Assembly: GCF_963676685.1 (NCBI RefSeq)
Contig: NC_092356.1
Location: forward strand, 22,927,750-22,991,749
DNA from: Mytilus edulis
Lineage: Eukaryota; Mollusca; Bivalvia; Mytilida; Mytilidae
Length of the DNA: 64,000 nt
Reading direction: 5' to 3'
This document shows positions 24,001-38,865 of this stretch, one piece after another; position 1 is the stretch's first letter; each line of letters opens with the position of its first letter. Below the pieces are notes generated by a model. It saw only the letters and a list, made by a program, of their open reading frames with translations, was not told the origin of the DNA and did not search any database. Position numbers and translations under genes: made by a program.

Positions 24001-25129
24001 GAAATCATTTGATGAGGATCACCATGATATATATGTTCTCCATAATAGTATGGGTCCAATAGTCAACCAGGATTACGATACATATTCATTCAATTCCACA
24101 ATGTAATATATTTGCTATGTAATAATACAATCCAGTTTCTATAACTAATTTATTAACAAGTACATCGTTTGATGGTCAGACTACAGAATGACAACATGTG
24201 TATAAGAACTTCAATTGTTCTATTTAATTACATGTTTATTTAAGAATGTGCAGACATGTGAGAGTTGCTGATCTGTCAATTATAATTACTGTAACAGATG
24301 ATACGGTAATAAAGTGAGGTGAACTTTATAACAATTTATTAGTTATATCGTTAAGATTAAAAAAAGGAAAACTTGATGTGACTAATTTCCTAATATTTTA
24401 AGAAAGAAAGTACATATGAAAAAGAGAGATGCGGTATATACGGCATTGGAACAACAGCCTTAGCAGACAGTAGGATGTGTTTATAAAAGTATTATAATTG
24501 TGCTTTTTATCACATGAAATACGCGAGACACGTTTGGTTATTGCTGAAGAAGTAAATCATTACAATACTTTCATAAACTTTATTTTTTTTTTAAATTTTG
24601 ATTGCAAAGTGTTATTCTCTAGACGAATGAAAACGTCAAAATCCGACAATGCTAGCAAACTCTGATTGTCTTTTGGCTGCTTAATGATACCCCCTTTTAA
24701 TCTTCATTACACAGAATCTAGCAAGACTTTTGCATAAAACACAAGGTTTAAAATAACAAAATAACACAATCTAAAATTGTAGTACACTCATTAGGGTATG
24801 TATAATTGTATGCCACGTCAAGGGTCAATCAAGAGGTGTCACCGTAGACCACACTCATGTGTCGTTACAATAAAACAGCAGAAATACATGTACTTTTAAA
24901 GTATGTATATTCGCTGGTACTGCTCAAATAAAGCTTTCTTCTGTTATTAAATAAGGAACTATGCTAAATATGTTTACTAGACCTGTAGTGTAAAGATTTC
25001 ATTTGTATGTACGTTTATTTTTCGGTTTTCAATGTTGTGTCATGTGTGCTGTTGATTGTCTGTTTCATTTTTAGCCCTGGTGTTGCCAGTTTATTTTCGA
25101 TTTATGAGTTTGACTGTCCCTCTAGTATC

Positions 25130-25980
25130 TTTCGTCCCTCTTCGTTTATAAAGTATATCGACACGTTGTATGTACTCTGTTTTGGTCCTACCAAACTTAC
25201 ACAATGCTCAAACAAGCGCTTACATTATAATTTCATTTTCTGCGGTATATCTTTAATCTTCCTTGTAATACATATCATATGTACAGCTATTCTCTTGCTC
25301 ATTATTATTCAGTGGTTTGTGCTTATAATAATGCATTTATCTTTCGTCCCTCTTCGTTTATAAAGTATATCGACACGTTGTATGTACTCTGTTTTGGTCC
25401 TACCAAACTTACACAATGCTCAAACAAGCGCTTACATTATAATTTCATTTTCTGCGGTATATCTTTAATCTTCCTAGTAATACATATCATATGTACAGCT
25501 ATTCTCTTGCTCATTATTATTCAGTGGTTTGTGCTTATAATAATGCATTTATCTTTCGTCCCTCTTCGTTTATAAAGTATATTGACACGTTGTATGTACT
25601 CTGTTTTGGTCCTACCAAACTTACACAATGCTCAAACAAGCGCTTACATTATAATTTCATTTTCTGCGGTATATCTTTTATCTTCCTTGTAATACATATC
25701 ATATGTACAGCTATTCTCTTGCTCATTATTATTCAGTGGTTTGTGCTTATAATAATGCATTTATCTTTCGTCCCTTTTCGTTTATAAAGTATATCGACAC
25801 GTTGTATGTACTCTGTTTTGGTCCTACCAAACTTACACAATGCTCAAACAAGCGCTTACATTAGAATTTCATTTTATGCGGTATATCTTTAATCTTCCTT
25901 GTAATACATATCATATGTACAGCTATTCTCTTGCTCATTATTTTTCAGTGGTATGTGCTTATAATAATGCATTTAACTTT
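25130..25980 (+). repeat. 212-bp tandem repeat, four copies
   Basis: The block beginning TTTCGTCCCTCTTCGTTTAT and ending AATAATGCATTTA repeats at a 212-bp period with few substitutions. Copies B and C of the large unit hold one such block. Because 212 is not a multiple of three, the repeated 98-codon frames over it cannot be one protein and are not genes. Confidence 0.9.
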
Positions 25981-26149
25981 GAAATACTTTGCACCCTCCT
26001 GTAAATATATAAATAAAATATCGGCCTTCACCTCAAAAGCTAACAAAACCTTTAAACAGACTTAATTAGATAGGATATAGTAACGATATTGTTGTCAGGT
26101 CATTAAAGATGTCATATTTGGTATTTATATTGATTCACTCGTAGGTTCT

Positions 26150-26290
26150 TTGCAGCTGCAGTTCGCCTCAGTGTACAGTGTACGCTGTATTGATGACCCA
26201 TTGGTGGCCTTCGGCGGTTTTTAACTATGTGGTCGGGTAGTTGATTATTTTACACATTCCCCATTTCTATTCTCTATTTCATCCTCCATT
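26150..26290 (-). repeat. Interspersed repeat R3 (reverse, truncated)
   Basis: It carries GTTCGCCTCAGTGTACAG, GGTCGGGTAGTTGATT and CATTCCCCATTTCTATTCTC. In copy A its left part is deleted, joining GCAGC directly to TGCAGTTCGCC. Confidence 0.75.
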
Positions 26291-28506
26291 TATAACAGCT
26301 TCTATTGCAAGGGATTGCTCTTGTGGTAAGAACGTGACGAAAGAATTTGAGACATTTAAAAAAAAGACAACAACTTTGGAACGAATATCATTACGCGTTA
26401 CATGTAGGTTGTTCGTTTTCCAATGATCAAAAGAAATTGTGATTACCGTGTAATCTTATTACGAACTATTATACTGATTAATTGTATGAGTTGCTTATTT
26501 CTGACTCTTACAATGTTGTATTTAAAATGCAAAATTGTATACAATTGTACTAGTTGTTCTTAATTTATATTATTTGAACCATAATTATGTCCGTTTGACT
26601 ATCCCTCTGGTATCTTTCAAGGCTCTTCTGAAAAGAACTGCCTTCCTTAAAATGAATTATCTATTCATATGTATATATGTTAATAAATGTTTATAATGTG
26701 CATGGAATTACTTAATTTCTTGTATTATGAATACTAACATTGTTTTAGCATATTCGGACTCGTGTATAGCTTTATCGGGGACCCCAACGTTGAGAGTGGA
26801 CATTTATAGATATGCTTTCTTCGTAAAGTCAAAAAAATTATGACCTCCAAACAAAAAAAACCAAACAAATAAATTAAGCATAAAAGAAAGTCGTGTGTCA
26901 TGTATAGAATAAAGTAAGAAACAAAAGAATTCATTAGTATTTGTCACTGCACTTTTACTCATGCAGAAATAATCCTTTACAGCTTTAACTAGTTTTATCT
27001 AAATATTAGTTAAATATATTCTTCTAGCAATGTGTATATAATTGTTATTAATACTATTATATAGTGGCTGTGAGACTATGACAGTGTTAGTGCTTTAAAC
27101 TAAGTCAAATGCCCCCTGCATTTATGTTATAATCTTGCATTCAATTTCTTTATGAAACCGGATAGGTTTTAAACATGATAACAATTTTATAAAAACATTT
27201 TTTTTAATAAAAAATAAGTCAACATCTGATAAACAAAAATTTCCTTCCATATATATAGATTAATGTTCAAAATAACACATTATCTAGGAATATTAAATTA
27301 TATTATTAGGTCGAATATATAAAAGTAACCACTGCATGTATATTGAATTGGAATATACGATAAAAGAAATGAATATATATATGCAGAAATCATGAACTTA
27401 GCATTATAAATTCCAAAGAATAGGATTGATATTTACAATCCCTTTTATTTAATATGACAGATCCATTCGTTTGATGTTTTGAGCCTTTGATGTTTCCATT
27501 GGAAAACGGACTTTCCAATTTGAATTTTCTCAGGAATTTAGTATCTTTTATTTAACTTTTTCTAATCTATAACTGATGATAACTGAGACAGGTTCGATTT
27601 TAAAGACTCGTTCTTTGATTTATGAACGATGAATAAGGAAATTACACAGGAGAAAATTAATTCAGTGGTTGTCATTTGTTGCTGTTCCAGTTTAGCACCT
27701 CTGATATACATGATACATTGCATAATAGTTTTTTTAATTCTAATTTTAATATAAATATTGATTTTAACACGATAAATGTTTCTTTAAAAAGATGTGACCA
27801 TACATAGGGGTGACCGGTCATTACGATATCGACATATTATGCACGTGAACTATGCCTCCAATGCAAATTACAAAATATAGTTTCTCCGCGCTTCAAATTT
27901 GAAAATTTTATTAGTAGGTCGAAAAAAATATTCGTCTGAAATTGACAGTTGTAGGTAATTAGTCTTACACTTTATTGCAGTAAAACATGTCTGTGTCATA
28001 GACATATGTCTTGGGTATTTATTTTGAACAGCCCTTGGATGGTGTTAACTCCCCCCTAAAAAAAAAGCCAAACGTGTATGGTGCTATGGTGTATGGTGTA
28101 TGAAGAATGGTGTGATTGTGTAACGTGTATATAAAGTGTTGTTACCAAAGTTTAAAACTATGCAAACTATTGATTAGAACTGATTTTTAATTTTATACAA
28201 TAATTTACAATATTGATGTGTAAGGTGCATGGTGCAAAGGTGTAGCGTGTATGGTGTAGTAACACGGGGTTTATGGTTGAATGGTGAATGGTGTATGGTT
28301 TACACCAACAAAGAACTGTATCATAAAATCTCCATTTTGTCTAACTACATTTGTGTCTTCCTGAATCTCACACAGTTTAACATATACATATAGAGATATA
28401 TAATCATTGCCAAGAAAATAAATCTAATGAACACGTGATATTTTAGTAAAACTTTAATAATTAGGGACATAGCAGTTTCAAGGAAACAAAAAACACCGAT
28501 TCAAAC

Positions 28507-28540
<34 letters not shown>

Positions 28541-30415
28541 ACCACTCAAAGTTTTAATCATATTCTTACAAATATCTTGATAATCCGATATCGATAGTAC
28601 ACACGTTGTTTTTTAATAGTTAAATGTCAGAAAAATTATTTTATTCAATTTATGTAAGCGACCCTTGAAACTTGGCACAAGCCATAAGGTTCTAAATATC
28701 ATTTTAAATAATACAAACATGTAACACTAACTCTTTTTCTAAAAGTTTAAATCTGCCTGACAAGATATCAACAGATCTGCCTGACAAGATATAAACAGAG
28801 TGCATTCTTTGTTTCGAGATAAGAATGTTTCGGTTGAAGAAAAGGTTGGATATATGAAACCAATTAAATCAAAGTAAACGAATTTATGGTCTTAATTGAG
28901 CCAAAAATTTAAGAGGTCATATTGCATATGAACTTAAAATGTATACCGGTTTTGACCAATTAAAGAAGTGATTTTTTTTTTCAATTTTGCATTTTGTTTC
29001 TGTCGTTCCAAAAATAAAACCCAGAGTAACATTCTGAACAACATGATGTATTTGTTTTACGAAATAGTATTGGTCAGTTTGTACATTCCCGCGATTTAGA
29101 TACATAATTGTTTCCGCAGAGTTCATTGTGTAAATTTATATCGTTATGACTCAGCTCACCATTGTTTAAGTATCTGTTATGCATGATTTTCTTTGTTTTG
29201 TAACAATTTGGCAAACATTACAATCCACATATACAGAAATATAAAAAATAAGTTATCGCTATTTTGTGCATTTTTCGTTTGATCTTTTTTTGTGATATTT
29301 TTCTTATCCTGCTACTCGCTTGAGATGGAAAGATTATCGCTAGAAACTAAGCAGACACGTGACGTTGCTAACGAAATTGACACGAAATTGACAACGTCGT
29401 CATAGGTAAATAGCGATAAACAGATTATCATAGTTTATCTCAACTCTATTGCTTTCTCAAAAGAAAATCAATCTCGTTGAGATGATCAACGATAATCTAT
29501 CATTATTGCTATAATATGAAATTTTCCTTTGATCTTACTGACTGATAATTTCCTTTGTCAGCGGAGTCCAGTGATATAAAAAGCTATCGCTAGAAACTAA
29601 GGGGCACGTGGCGTTACTAATGAAATTGACATAAAGTTCACAAATCGTCGATATAAGCGCGAAGTGATGTCGTTGATGGTCAGATAAAGACGACTATTGC
29701 CGATTTTCGCAGCCGACTACAAATGTATAACTGGTTAGATTGATTCAAAAATATAACTATCATAATTATCAATAAGAGCAATGTTCTGAGTGATTTTTTT
29801 TAGCACTTAACGTCTATTGAAGCTCAAAGTAATTATGTTGTTAGTCGTAAAACGGCGACTGTTTACGATTTTCGATGCCAACTATATGTAGATTACAAAT
29901 GGGTAAGATCGATTCATAAACATCAAAATCATATATATATAATACATCTTTCAATGCGGTGTTCAAATGCGCATTTGGGTATTTAATTATTATAATCCTG
30001 GTACCTTTGATAACTGTTCTAAGTGAGAGAAAAAGAAAAAAAAATCGTCGATATAATTGCAACATCAGCTCGTTGTTACAGTCGTAAATTGTCGACTTTT
30101 GACGATTTTCGCTGCCAACTATATGTAGATTAAAGATTGGTTAGAACAATTCAAAAACATCAAACTCATTGAATGTAACAATGGCGTGCTCGTGCAATGC
30201 TAACGAAATACATTGAAAAATTACTGTGTTAGCTTAAACTTTAATTATTAGGAAAATATAAGATAAAAGAAAAAAATAGTTTTGTACCTTAAAATGTGTC
30301 TTACTAAAACGCATACATTTTGTCAGATAAAGATAATGTATTCGTCAAATAACAAAACAAATTTAACTTGAATAAGTATGTGTTGCTTTGGTAAAAACTT
30401 AAATAGATAGGGAAA

Positions 30416-30610
30416 AAGTAAAATCACAAAAATACTGAACTTAGAGGAAGATCAATTGGGAAAGTCCATAATCACATGGCAAAATCAAATAACAAAACGC
30501 ATCAAAAACGAATGGACAAGAACTGTCATATTCCTGACTTGGTACAGGCATTTTCAAATGTAGAAAATGGTGGATTAAACCTGGTTCTATAGCGCTAACC
30601 CTCTCACTTT
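30416..30610 (-). mobile_element. R4 insertion private to copy B
   Basis: Copies A (about 23512) and C (about 36453) read AAATAGATAAGGAAATAACAG straight through. In B the site is split by about 195 bp that match 43540-43727 in reverse. The empty sites in A and C show it is an insertion. Confidence 0.8.
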
Positions 30611-32679
30611 AATAACAGTTCAAAGGTAAACAACACTGATAATTTTTTTAAAATAAAAAAAGCCTTTCAAAAAAAATATAAATACATATCAATTAAATCA
30701 TACACTTGCCAAATACTTTGAAATATTGATAGCACACACGTTGTTTTTACGTCATTAAAACTAGTTTATTCAATATATTATGTTTGCGACCCTTAAACAT
30801 TTGTGCAAGTGATATGTGCGTGCGATAAGGTTCTAAATGCATTATTAAAAGTTTTAAAATCTGCTTGGCAAGATATCAGAATTCGTTTTTTTTGTTCCGA
30901 GATAAGAATGTTAAGGTTGACTGAAAGGTTAGATAAATGAAACCAATACAATCAAAGTTAAACGAATTTATTGCCTTCAAGTCAAAAGTTAATGAGTTAA
31001 TGAGATCAAAGTGCATATGATCTAAAAAATGTATACCAGTTTGACCGGTTTTAGAAGTATTTCTCACTTCTTAATTTAATTCTTTTCGGCCAAAAGGTAG
31101 AAATCATTTTATGAGGATCACCATGATATTTATGTTCTCCATAGTATGGGTCCAATAGTCCACCAGGATTACGATACATATTCATTCAATTCCACAATGT
31201 TCATTTATTAGTTATATCGTTAAGATTAAAAAAAAGTAAAACTTGATGTGACTAATTTCCTAATATTTTAAGAAAGAAAGTACATATGAAAAAGAGAGAT
31301 GCGGTATATACGGCATTGGAACAACAGCCTTAGCAGACAGTAGGATGTGTTTTATAAAACTATTATAATTCTGCTTTTTATCACATGAAATACGCGAGAC
31401 ACGTTTGGTTATTGCTGAAGAAGTAAATCATTACAATACTTTCATAAACTTTCGTTTTTTTTTAAATTTTAATTGCAAAGTGTTATTCTCTAGACCAATG
31501 AAAACGTCAGAATCCGACAATACTAGCAAACCCTGATTGTCTTTTGGCTCCTTAATGATACCCCCTTTTAATCTTCATTAAACTGAATTAAAATTAAGCA
31601 AAACAATTGCATAAAACACAAGGTTTAAAATAACAAAATAACACAATCTAGAATTGTACATTCATTAGGGTATGTATAATTGTATGCCACGTCAAGGGTC
31701 AATCAAGAGGTGTCACCGTAGACCACACTCTTGTGTCGTTACAATAAAACAGCAGAAATACATGTACTTTTAAAGTATGTATATCACTGGTACTGCTCAA
31801 ATAAAGCTTTCTTCTGTTATTAAATAAGGAAATATGCTAAATATGTTTACTAGACCTGTAGTGTAAAGATTTCATTTGTATGTACGTTTATTTTTCGGTT
31901 TTCAATGTTGTGTCATGTGTGCTGTTGATTGTCTGTTTGTCTTTTTTATTTTTATTCTTGGTGTTGTCAGTTTATTTTCGATTTATGAGTTTGACTGTCC
32001 CTCTGGTATCTTTCGTCCCTCTTCGTTTATAAAGTATATCGACACGTTGTATGTACTCTGTTTTGGTCCTACCAAACTTACACAATGCTCAAAACAAGCG
32101 CTTACATTAGAATTTCATTTTATGCGGTATATCTTTAATCTTCCTTGTAATACATATTAAATGTACCGCTATTCTCTTGCTCATTAATATTCAGTGGTAT
32201 GTGCTTATAAAAATGCGTTAAACTTTGAAATACTATACACCCTCCTATAAATATATAAATTAAATATTGGCATTCACCTCAAAAGCTAACAAAACCTTTA
32301 AACAGACTTAATTAGATAGGATATAGTTACGATATTGTTGTCAGGTCATTATAGATGTCATATTTGGTATTTATATTGATTCACTCGTAGGTTCTTTGCA
32401 GCGGAAACACATTATTCTAAAACCATATATTATATGATGGCATGGTACTAAACCTCTAATGAAAGGGATTGTTCTTGATTTTCATATGATGAAGACATAC
32501 TCTTCCAATCAGTTCAATTGAAGTCTGGAGCTAGAATGTCAGTAACTGCTTGTAGTCTTTTGTTAATTTATGTAATATTGTAATTAACCTTTGATTCTTT
32601 TGTTACCTATTCTAAAATCGGAATCGGACTTTTTTGAAACTGAGTTTTATTGTGCTTATTGTTGTGTGTTTGTTAAATC

Positions 32680-33010
32680 TACATAAGCTAGAGGTAAAGG
32701 GGAAGGGTTGAGATCCGTATGTTTGCACCTGTCACAAGTGAGGAGCCTCTTGCCCTTGTTAGTCTTGTAGTTTTTTTTTTTTAAATTTCTAGTTCATTTA
32801 AATGTTTGTTTGTTGAGGAATTTATTATGTCGTCAATTTCTACTGAACTAGTACACATTTTTGTTTGGGGCCAGCTGAAGTTCGCCTCAGTGTATAGTGT
32901 ATGCTGTACTGGTGACCCATTTGTGGCCTTTGGCTGTTTTAAACTATGTGGTCGGGTAGTTGATTATTTGACACATTCCCCATTTTTATTCTCTATTTCA
33001 TCCTTCATTT
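32680..33010 (-). repeat. Interspersed repeat R3 (reverse) in copy B
   Basis: It runs from GCTAGAGGTAAAGGGG through GCCAGCTGAAGTTCGCCTC to CATTCCCCATTTTTATTCTC, matching 63370-63695. Confidence 0.8.
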
Positions 33011-34802
33011 ATAACAGCTTCTATTGCAAGGGATCGCTCTTGTGGTAAGAACGTGACGACAGAATTTGAGACGTTTAAAAAAAAGACAACAACTATGCAA
33101 CGAATATCATTACGCGTTACATGTAGGTTGTACGTTTTCCAATGATCAAAAGAAAGTGTGATTACCGTGTAATATCTTATTACGAACTATTATACTGATA
33201 AATTGTATGAGTTGCTTATTTCTGACTCTTACAATGTTGTATTTAAAATGCCAAATTGTGTACAATTGTACTAGTTGTTCTTAATTAATATTATTTGAAC
33301 CATAATTATGTCCATTTGACTGTCCCTCTGGTATCTTTGAAGCCTCTTTTGAAATAAACTGCCTTTCTTAAGATGAATTATCTATTCATATGTATATATG
33401 TTAATTAATGTTTATAATGTGCATGGCATTACTTAATTTGTTGTTTTATAAATACTAACACTGTTTTAGCATATTCGGACTCGTGTATAGCCTTATCGGG
33501 GACCCCAACGTTGAGAGTGGAAATTTATAAATACATGTATGCTTTCTTCGTAAAAACAATAAACGTATGACCCCCCCACCCCCCCCCCAAAAAAAAAAAA
33601 CCCAAACAAATAAATAAATTACGCATGTGGCATGTACAGAATAAAGTAAGAAACAAAAGAATTCATTAGTATTTGTCACTGCACTTTTACTCATGCAGAA
33701 ATAATCCTTTACAGCTTTAACTAGTTTTATCTAAATATTAGTTAAATATATATCAAATATTTGACCTTGCAGATCTTTATACTGTTAATTTAGTCAAAAG
33801 GTAAGTGTTCTGTTTTGTTTGACTGCTTGTTGCTTATTGAAATGTTTTAAGGAATTCAGTATCTTTTATTTAACTTTTTCTAATCTATAACTGATGATAA
33901 CTGAGACAGGTTCGATTTTAAAGACTCGTTCTTTGATTTATGAACGATGAATAAGGAAATTACACAGGAGAAAATTAATTCAGTGGTTGTCATTTGTTGC
34001 TGTTCCAGTTTATATATCTCTGATATACATGATACATTGCATAATAGTTTTTTTAATTCTAATTTTAATATAAATATTACATATTACCATACAGGGGTGA
34101 CCGGTCATTACGATATCGACATATTATGCACGTGAACTATGCCTCCAATGCAAATTACAAAATATAGTTTCTCCGCGCTTCAAATTTGAAAATTTTATAA
34201 GTAGGTCGAAAAAAATATTCGTCTGAAATTGACAGTTGTAGGTAATTAGTCTTACACTTTATTGCAGTAAAACATGTCTGTTTCATAGACATATGTCTTG
34301 GGTATTTATTTTGAACAGCCCTTGGATGGTGTCAACTCCCCCCTCCAAAAAAAGCCAAACGTGTATGGTGCTATGGTGTATGGTGTATGAAGAATGGTGT
34401 GATTGTGTAACGTGTATATAAAGTGTGGTTACCAAAGTTTAAAACTATGCAAAACATTGATTAGAACTGATTTTTAATTTTATACAATAATTTACAATAT
34501 TGATGTGTAAGGTGTATGGTGCAAAGGTGTAACGTGTATGGTGTAGTAACACGGGGTTTATGGTGTAATGGTGAATGGTGAATGGTGAGTGGTTTACACC
34601 AACAAAGGACTGTATCATAAAATCTCCATTTTGTCTAACTACATTTGTGTCTTCCTGAATCTCATACAGTTAAACATATAAATATAGAGATATATATATT
34701 CATTGCCAACAAAATAAATCTACTAAAAACGTGATATTTTAGTTAAAACTTAAAAAATTAGTACATAGCAGTTTCAAGGTAACAAAAAACATCGATTCAA
34801 AC

Positions 34803-34836
<34 letters not shown>

Positions 34837-37800
34837 ACCACTCAAAGTTTTAATCATATTCTTACAAATATCTTGATAATCCGATATCGCATATTGCATA
34901 TGATCTTAAAATGTATACCGGTTTTGATCAATTAAAGAAGTGATTTTTTTTTAATTACGCATTTTGTTTCTGTCGGTCCAAAAATAAAACCCAGAGTAAC
35001 ATTCTGAACATCATGATGTATTTGTTTTACGAAATAGTATTGGTCAGTTTGTGCATTCCCGCGATTTAGATACATAATTGTTTCCGCAGAGTTCATTGTG
35101 TAAATTTATATAGTTATGACTCAGCTCACCATTGTTTAAGTATCTGTTATGCATGATTTTCTTTGTTTTGTAACAATTTGGCAAAAATTACAATCCACAA
35201 TAAGACAAAATTAATGTAGTTAAAATCAAGTGTATGAATGGATTCAAACTCAAGACCTAAGTTCATTTCATATTTTTAAACATTCTGTCGGAGGCTAATA
35301 AAAAGTGTTTACTATACAGCAATATATAAAATAAGTTATCGCTATTTTGTGGATTTTTCGTTTGATCTTTTTTTGTGATATTTTTCATATCATGCTACTC
35401 GCTTGAGATGGAAAGATTATCGCTAGAAACTAAGCAGACACGTGGCGTTGCTAACGAAATTGACATGAAATTGACAACGTCGTCATAGGTAAAATAGCGA
35501 TAAACAGATTATCATAGGTCATCTCAACTCGATTGCCTTTCTCGCTTTCGCCGTCCCGGCTCAAACGAGAAAATCAATCTCGTTGAGATGATCAACGATA
35601 ATCTATCATTATTGCTATAATATGAAATTTTCCTTTGATCTTACTGACTGATAATTTCCTTTGTCAGCGGAGTCCAGTGATAGGAAAAGTTATCGCTAGA
35701 AACTAAGGGGCACGTGGCGTTACTAATGAAATTGACATAAAGTTCACAAATCGTCGATATAAGTGCGAAGTGATGTCGTTGATGATCAGATAAAGACGAC
35801 TATTACCGATTTTCGCAGCCGACTACAAATGTATATCTGGTTAGATTGATTCAAAAATATAACTATCATAATTAGAGCAATGTTCTGAGTGAATTTTTTT
35901 TTAGCTCAAAGTAATTATGTTGTTAGTCATAAAATGGCGACTGCTTACGATTTTCGATGCCAACTATATGTAGATGACAAATGGGTAAGATCGATTCATA
36001 AACATCAAAATCATATATATATAACACATCTTTCAATGCGGTGTTCAAATGCGCATTTGGGGTATTTGATTATTATAATCCTGGTACCTTTGATAACTGT
36101 TCTAAGTGAGAGAAAAAAAACAAATCGTCGATATAATCGCAACATCAGCTCGCTGTTACAGTCGTAAATTGTCGACTTTTGACGATTTTCGCTGCCAACT
36201 ATATGTAGATTAAAGATTGGTTAGAGCAATTCAAATAAAATAACGAAATACATTGAAAAATTACTGTGTTAGCTTAAACTTTAATTATTAGGAAAATATA
36301 AGATAAAAGAAAAAAATAGTTTTGTACCTTAAATTGTCTTACTAAAACGCATACATTTTGTCAGATAAAGATAATGTATTCGTCAAATAACAAAACAAAT
36401 TTAACTTGAATAAGTATGTGTTGCTTTGGTAAAAACTTAAATAGATAAGGAAATAACAGTTCAAAGGTAAACAACACTGATAATTTTTTAAAATAAAAAA
36501 AGCCTTTAAAAAAAAAATATAAATACATATCAATTAAATCATACACTTGCCAAATACTTTGAAATATTGATAGCACACACGTTGTTTTTACGTCATTAAA
36601 ACTAGTTTATGCAATATATGTTTGCGACCCTTAAAACATTTGTGCAAGTGATATGTGCTAGCGATAAGGTTCTAAATGCATTATTAAAAGTTTTAAAATC
36701 TGCTTGGCAAGATATCAGAATTCGTTTTTTGTTTCGTGATAAGAATGTTAAGGTTGACTGACAGGTTAGGTAAATGAAACCAATACAATCAAAGTTAAAC
36801 GGATTTATTGCCTTCAAGTCAAAAGTTAATGAGTTAATGAGATCAAAGTGCATATGATCTAAAAAATGTATACCGGTTTGACCGGTTTTAGAAGTATTTC
36901 TCACTTCTTAATTTAAATCTTTTCGGTCAAAAGGTAGAAATAATTTGATCACCACGATATATATGTTCTCCATAATAGTATGGGTCCAATAGTCCACCAG
37001 GATTACGATACATATTCATTCAATTCCACAATGTTCGTTTATTAGTTATATCGTTAAGATTAAAAAAAAAAAGTAAAACTTGATATGACTAATTTCCTAG
37101 TATTTTTAGAAGAAAGTACATATGAAAAAGAGAGATGCGGTATATACGGCATTGGAACAACAGCCTTAGCAGACAGTAGGATGTGTTTTTATAAAAGTAT
37201 TATAATTGTGCTTTTTATCACATGAAATACGCGAGACACGTTTGGTTATTGCTGAAGAAGTAAATCATTACAATACTTTCATAAACTTTATTTTTTTTTA
37301 AATTTTGATTGCAAAGTGTTATTCTCTAGACGAATGAAAACGTCAACATCCGACAATGCTAGCAAACCCTGATTGTCTTTTGGCTGCTTAATGATACCCC
37401 CTTTTAATCTTCATTAAACCGAATTTAGCAAAACTTTTGCATAAAACACAAGGTTTAAAATAACAAAATAACACAATCTAGAATTGTACATTCATTAGGG
37501 TATGTATAATTGTATGCCACGTCAAGGGTCAATCAAGAGGTGTCACCGTAGACCACACTCTTGTGTCGTTACAATAAAACAGCAAAAATACATGTACTTT
37601 TAAAGTATGTATATTCGCTGGGACTGTTCATATAAAGCTTTCTTCTGTTATTAAATAAGGAAATATGCTAAATATATTTACTAGACCTGTAGTGTAAAGC
37701 TTTTCATTTGTATGTACGTTTATTTTTCGGTTTTCAATGTTGTGTCATGTGTGCTGTTGATTGTCTGTTTGTCTTTTTTATTTTTATTCTTGGTGTTGTC

Positions 37801-37931
37801 AGTTTATTTTCGATTTATGAGTTTGACTGTCCCTCTGGTATCTTTCGTCCCTCTTCGTTTATAAAGTATATATATCGACACGTTGTATGTACTCTGTTTT
37901 GGTCCTACCATCTTCCTTGTAATACATATCA

Positions 37932-38025
37932 TATGAACAATAAAGGCAACAGTAGTATACCGCTGTTCAAAACTCATAAATCCATGGACAAAAAACAAAA
38001 TCGGGATAACAAACTAAAACCGAAC
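37932..38025. repeat. Short dispersed-repeat insert in copy C
   Basis: GCAACAGTAGTATACCGCTG and GGGATAACAAACTAAAACCG interrupt the 212-bp block only in copy C, with loss of neighbouring sequence between CCTACCA and TCTTCCTTG. Confidence 0.6.
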
Positions 38026-38559
38026 AGCTATTCTCTTGCTCATTAATATTCAGTGGTATGTGCTTATAATAATGCATTAAACTTTGAAATACTATACACA
38101 CTCCTATAATATATAAATAAAATATTGGCATTCACCTCAAAAGCTAACAAAACCTTTAAACAGACTTAATTAGATAGGATAGAGTTACGATATTGTTGTC
38201 AGGTCATTAAAGATGTCATATTTGGTATTTATATTGATTCACTCGTAGGTTCTTTGCAGCGGAAACACATTTATTCTAAAACCATTTATCATATGATGGC
38301 ATGGTACTAAACCTCTAACGAGAGGGATTGTTCTTGATTTTCATATGATGCAGACATACTCTTCCAATCAGTTCAATTGAGGTCTGGAGCTAGAATGTCA
38401 GTAACTGCTTCTAGTCTTTTGTTAATTTATGTAATATTGTAATTAACCTTGATTCTTTTGTTACCTCTTCTAAAATCGGAATCGGACTTTTTTAAAAACT
38501 GAGTTTTATTGTGCTTATTGTTGTGTGTTTGTTAGATCTACATAAGCTAGAGGTCAAGG

Positions 38560-38865
38560 GGAAGGGTTGAGATCTGTATGTTTGCACCTGTCACAAGTGA
38601 GGAGCCTCTTGCCCTTGTTAGTCTTGTAGTTTTTTTTTTAAATTTCTAGTTCATTTAAATGTTTGTTTGTTGAGGAATTTATTATGTCGTCAATTTCTAC
38701 TGACCTAGTACACATTTTTGTTTGGGTCAGCTGAAATTCGCCTCAGTGTACAGTGTACGCTGTATTGATGACCCATTGGTGGCCTTTGGCTGTTTTAAAC
38801 TATGTGGTCGGGTAGTTGATTATTTGACACATTCCCCATTTTTGTTCTCTATTTCATTCTTCATT
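38560..38865 (-). repeat. Interspersed repeat R3 (reverse) in copy C
   Basis: Same blocks as in copy B, with GCCTCAGTGTACAGTGTACG as in copy A. Confidence 0.8.

Larger units (their letters stand above)
21066..27532. repeat. Large tandem unit, copy A
   Basis: The phrase CAGCCCTTGGATG occurs at 21076, 28029 and 34316, and long colinear similarity follows in each case. Copy A holds a GTGTATGGT-rich segment (21115-21360), a poly-A tract near 21568, three diverged relatives of ACGATTTTCGCTGCCAACTA (22866-23260), an R7 repeat at about 25030, and a 212-bp tandem expansion absent from B and C. It lacks about 470 bp found in B and C at the junction near 26155. Frames such as 22947-23228 and 23666-23968 (minus) are conserved only as duplicated DNA and have no known domain. 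Confidence 0.9.
27533..33850. repeat. Large tandem unit, copy B
   Basis: This copy is about 6.3 kb. It begins at GGAATTTAGTATCTTTTATT and ends at GAAATGTTTTAA. It differs from A and C by lacking about 110 bp around 29230 and the GC-rich hairpin loop near 29455, and by carrying a private R4 insertion at 30416-30610. It has one copy of the 212-bp block, cut short, and a full R3 repeat. No protein-coding gene was recognised. Confidence 0.9.

Noticed and set aside
25007-25787. Three similar 98-118 residue membrane-like frames
   Set aside because: They are the 212-bp repeat read in shifting frames. The period is not a multiple of three and the base composition explains the hydrophobicity.
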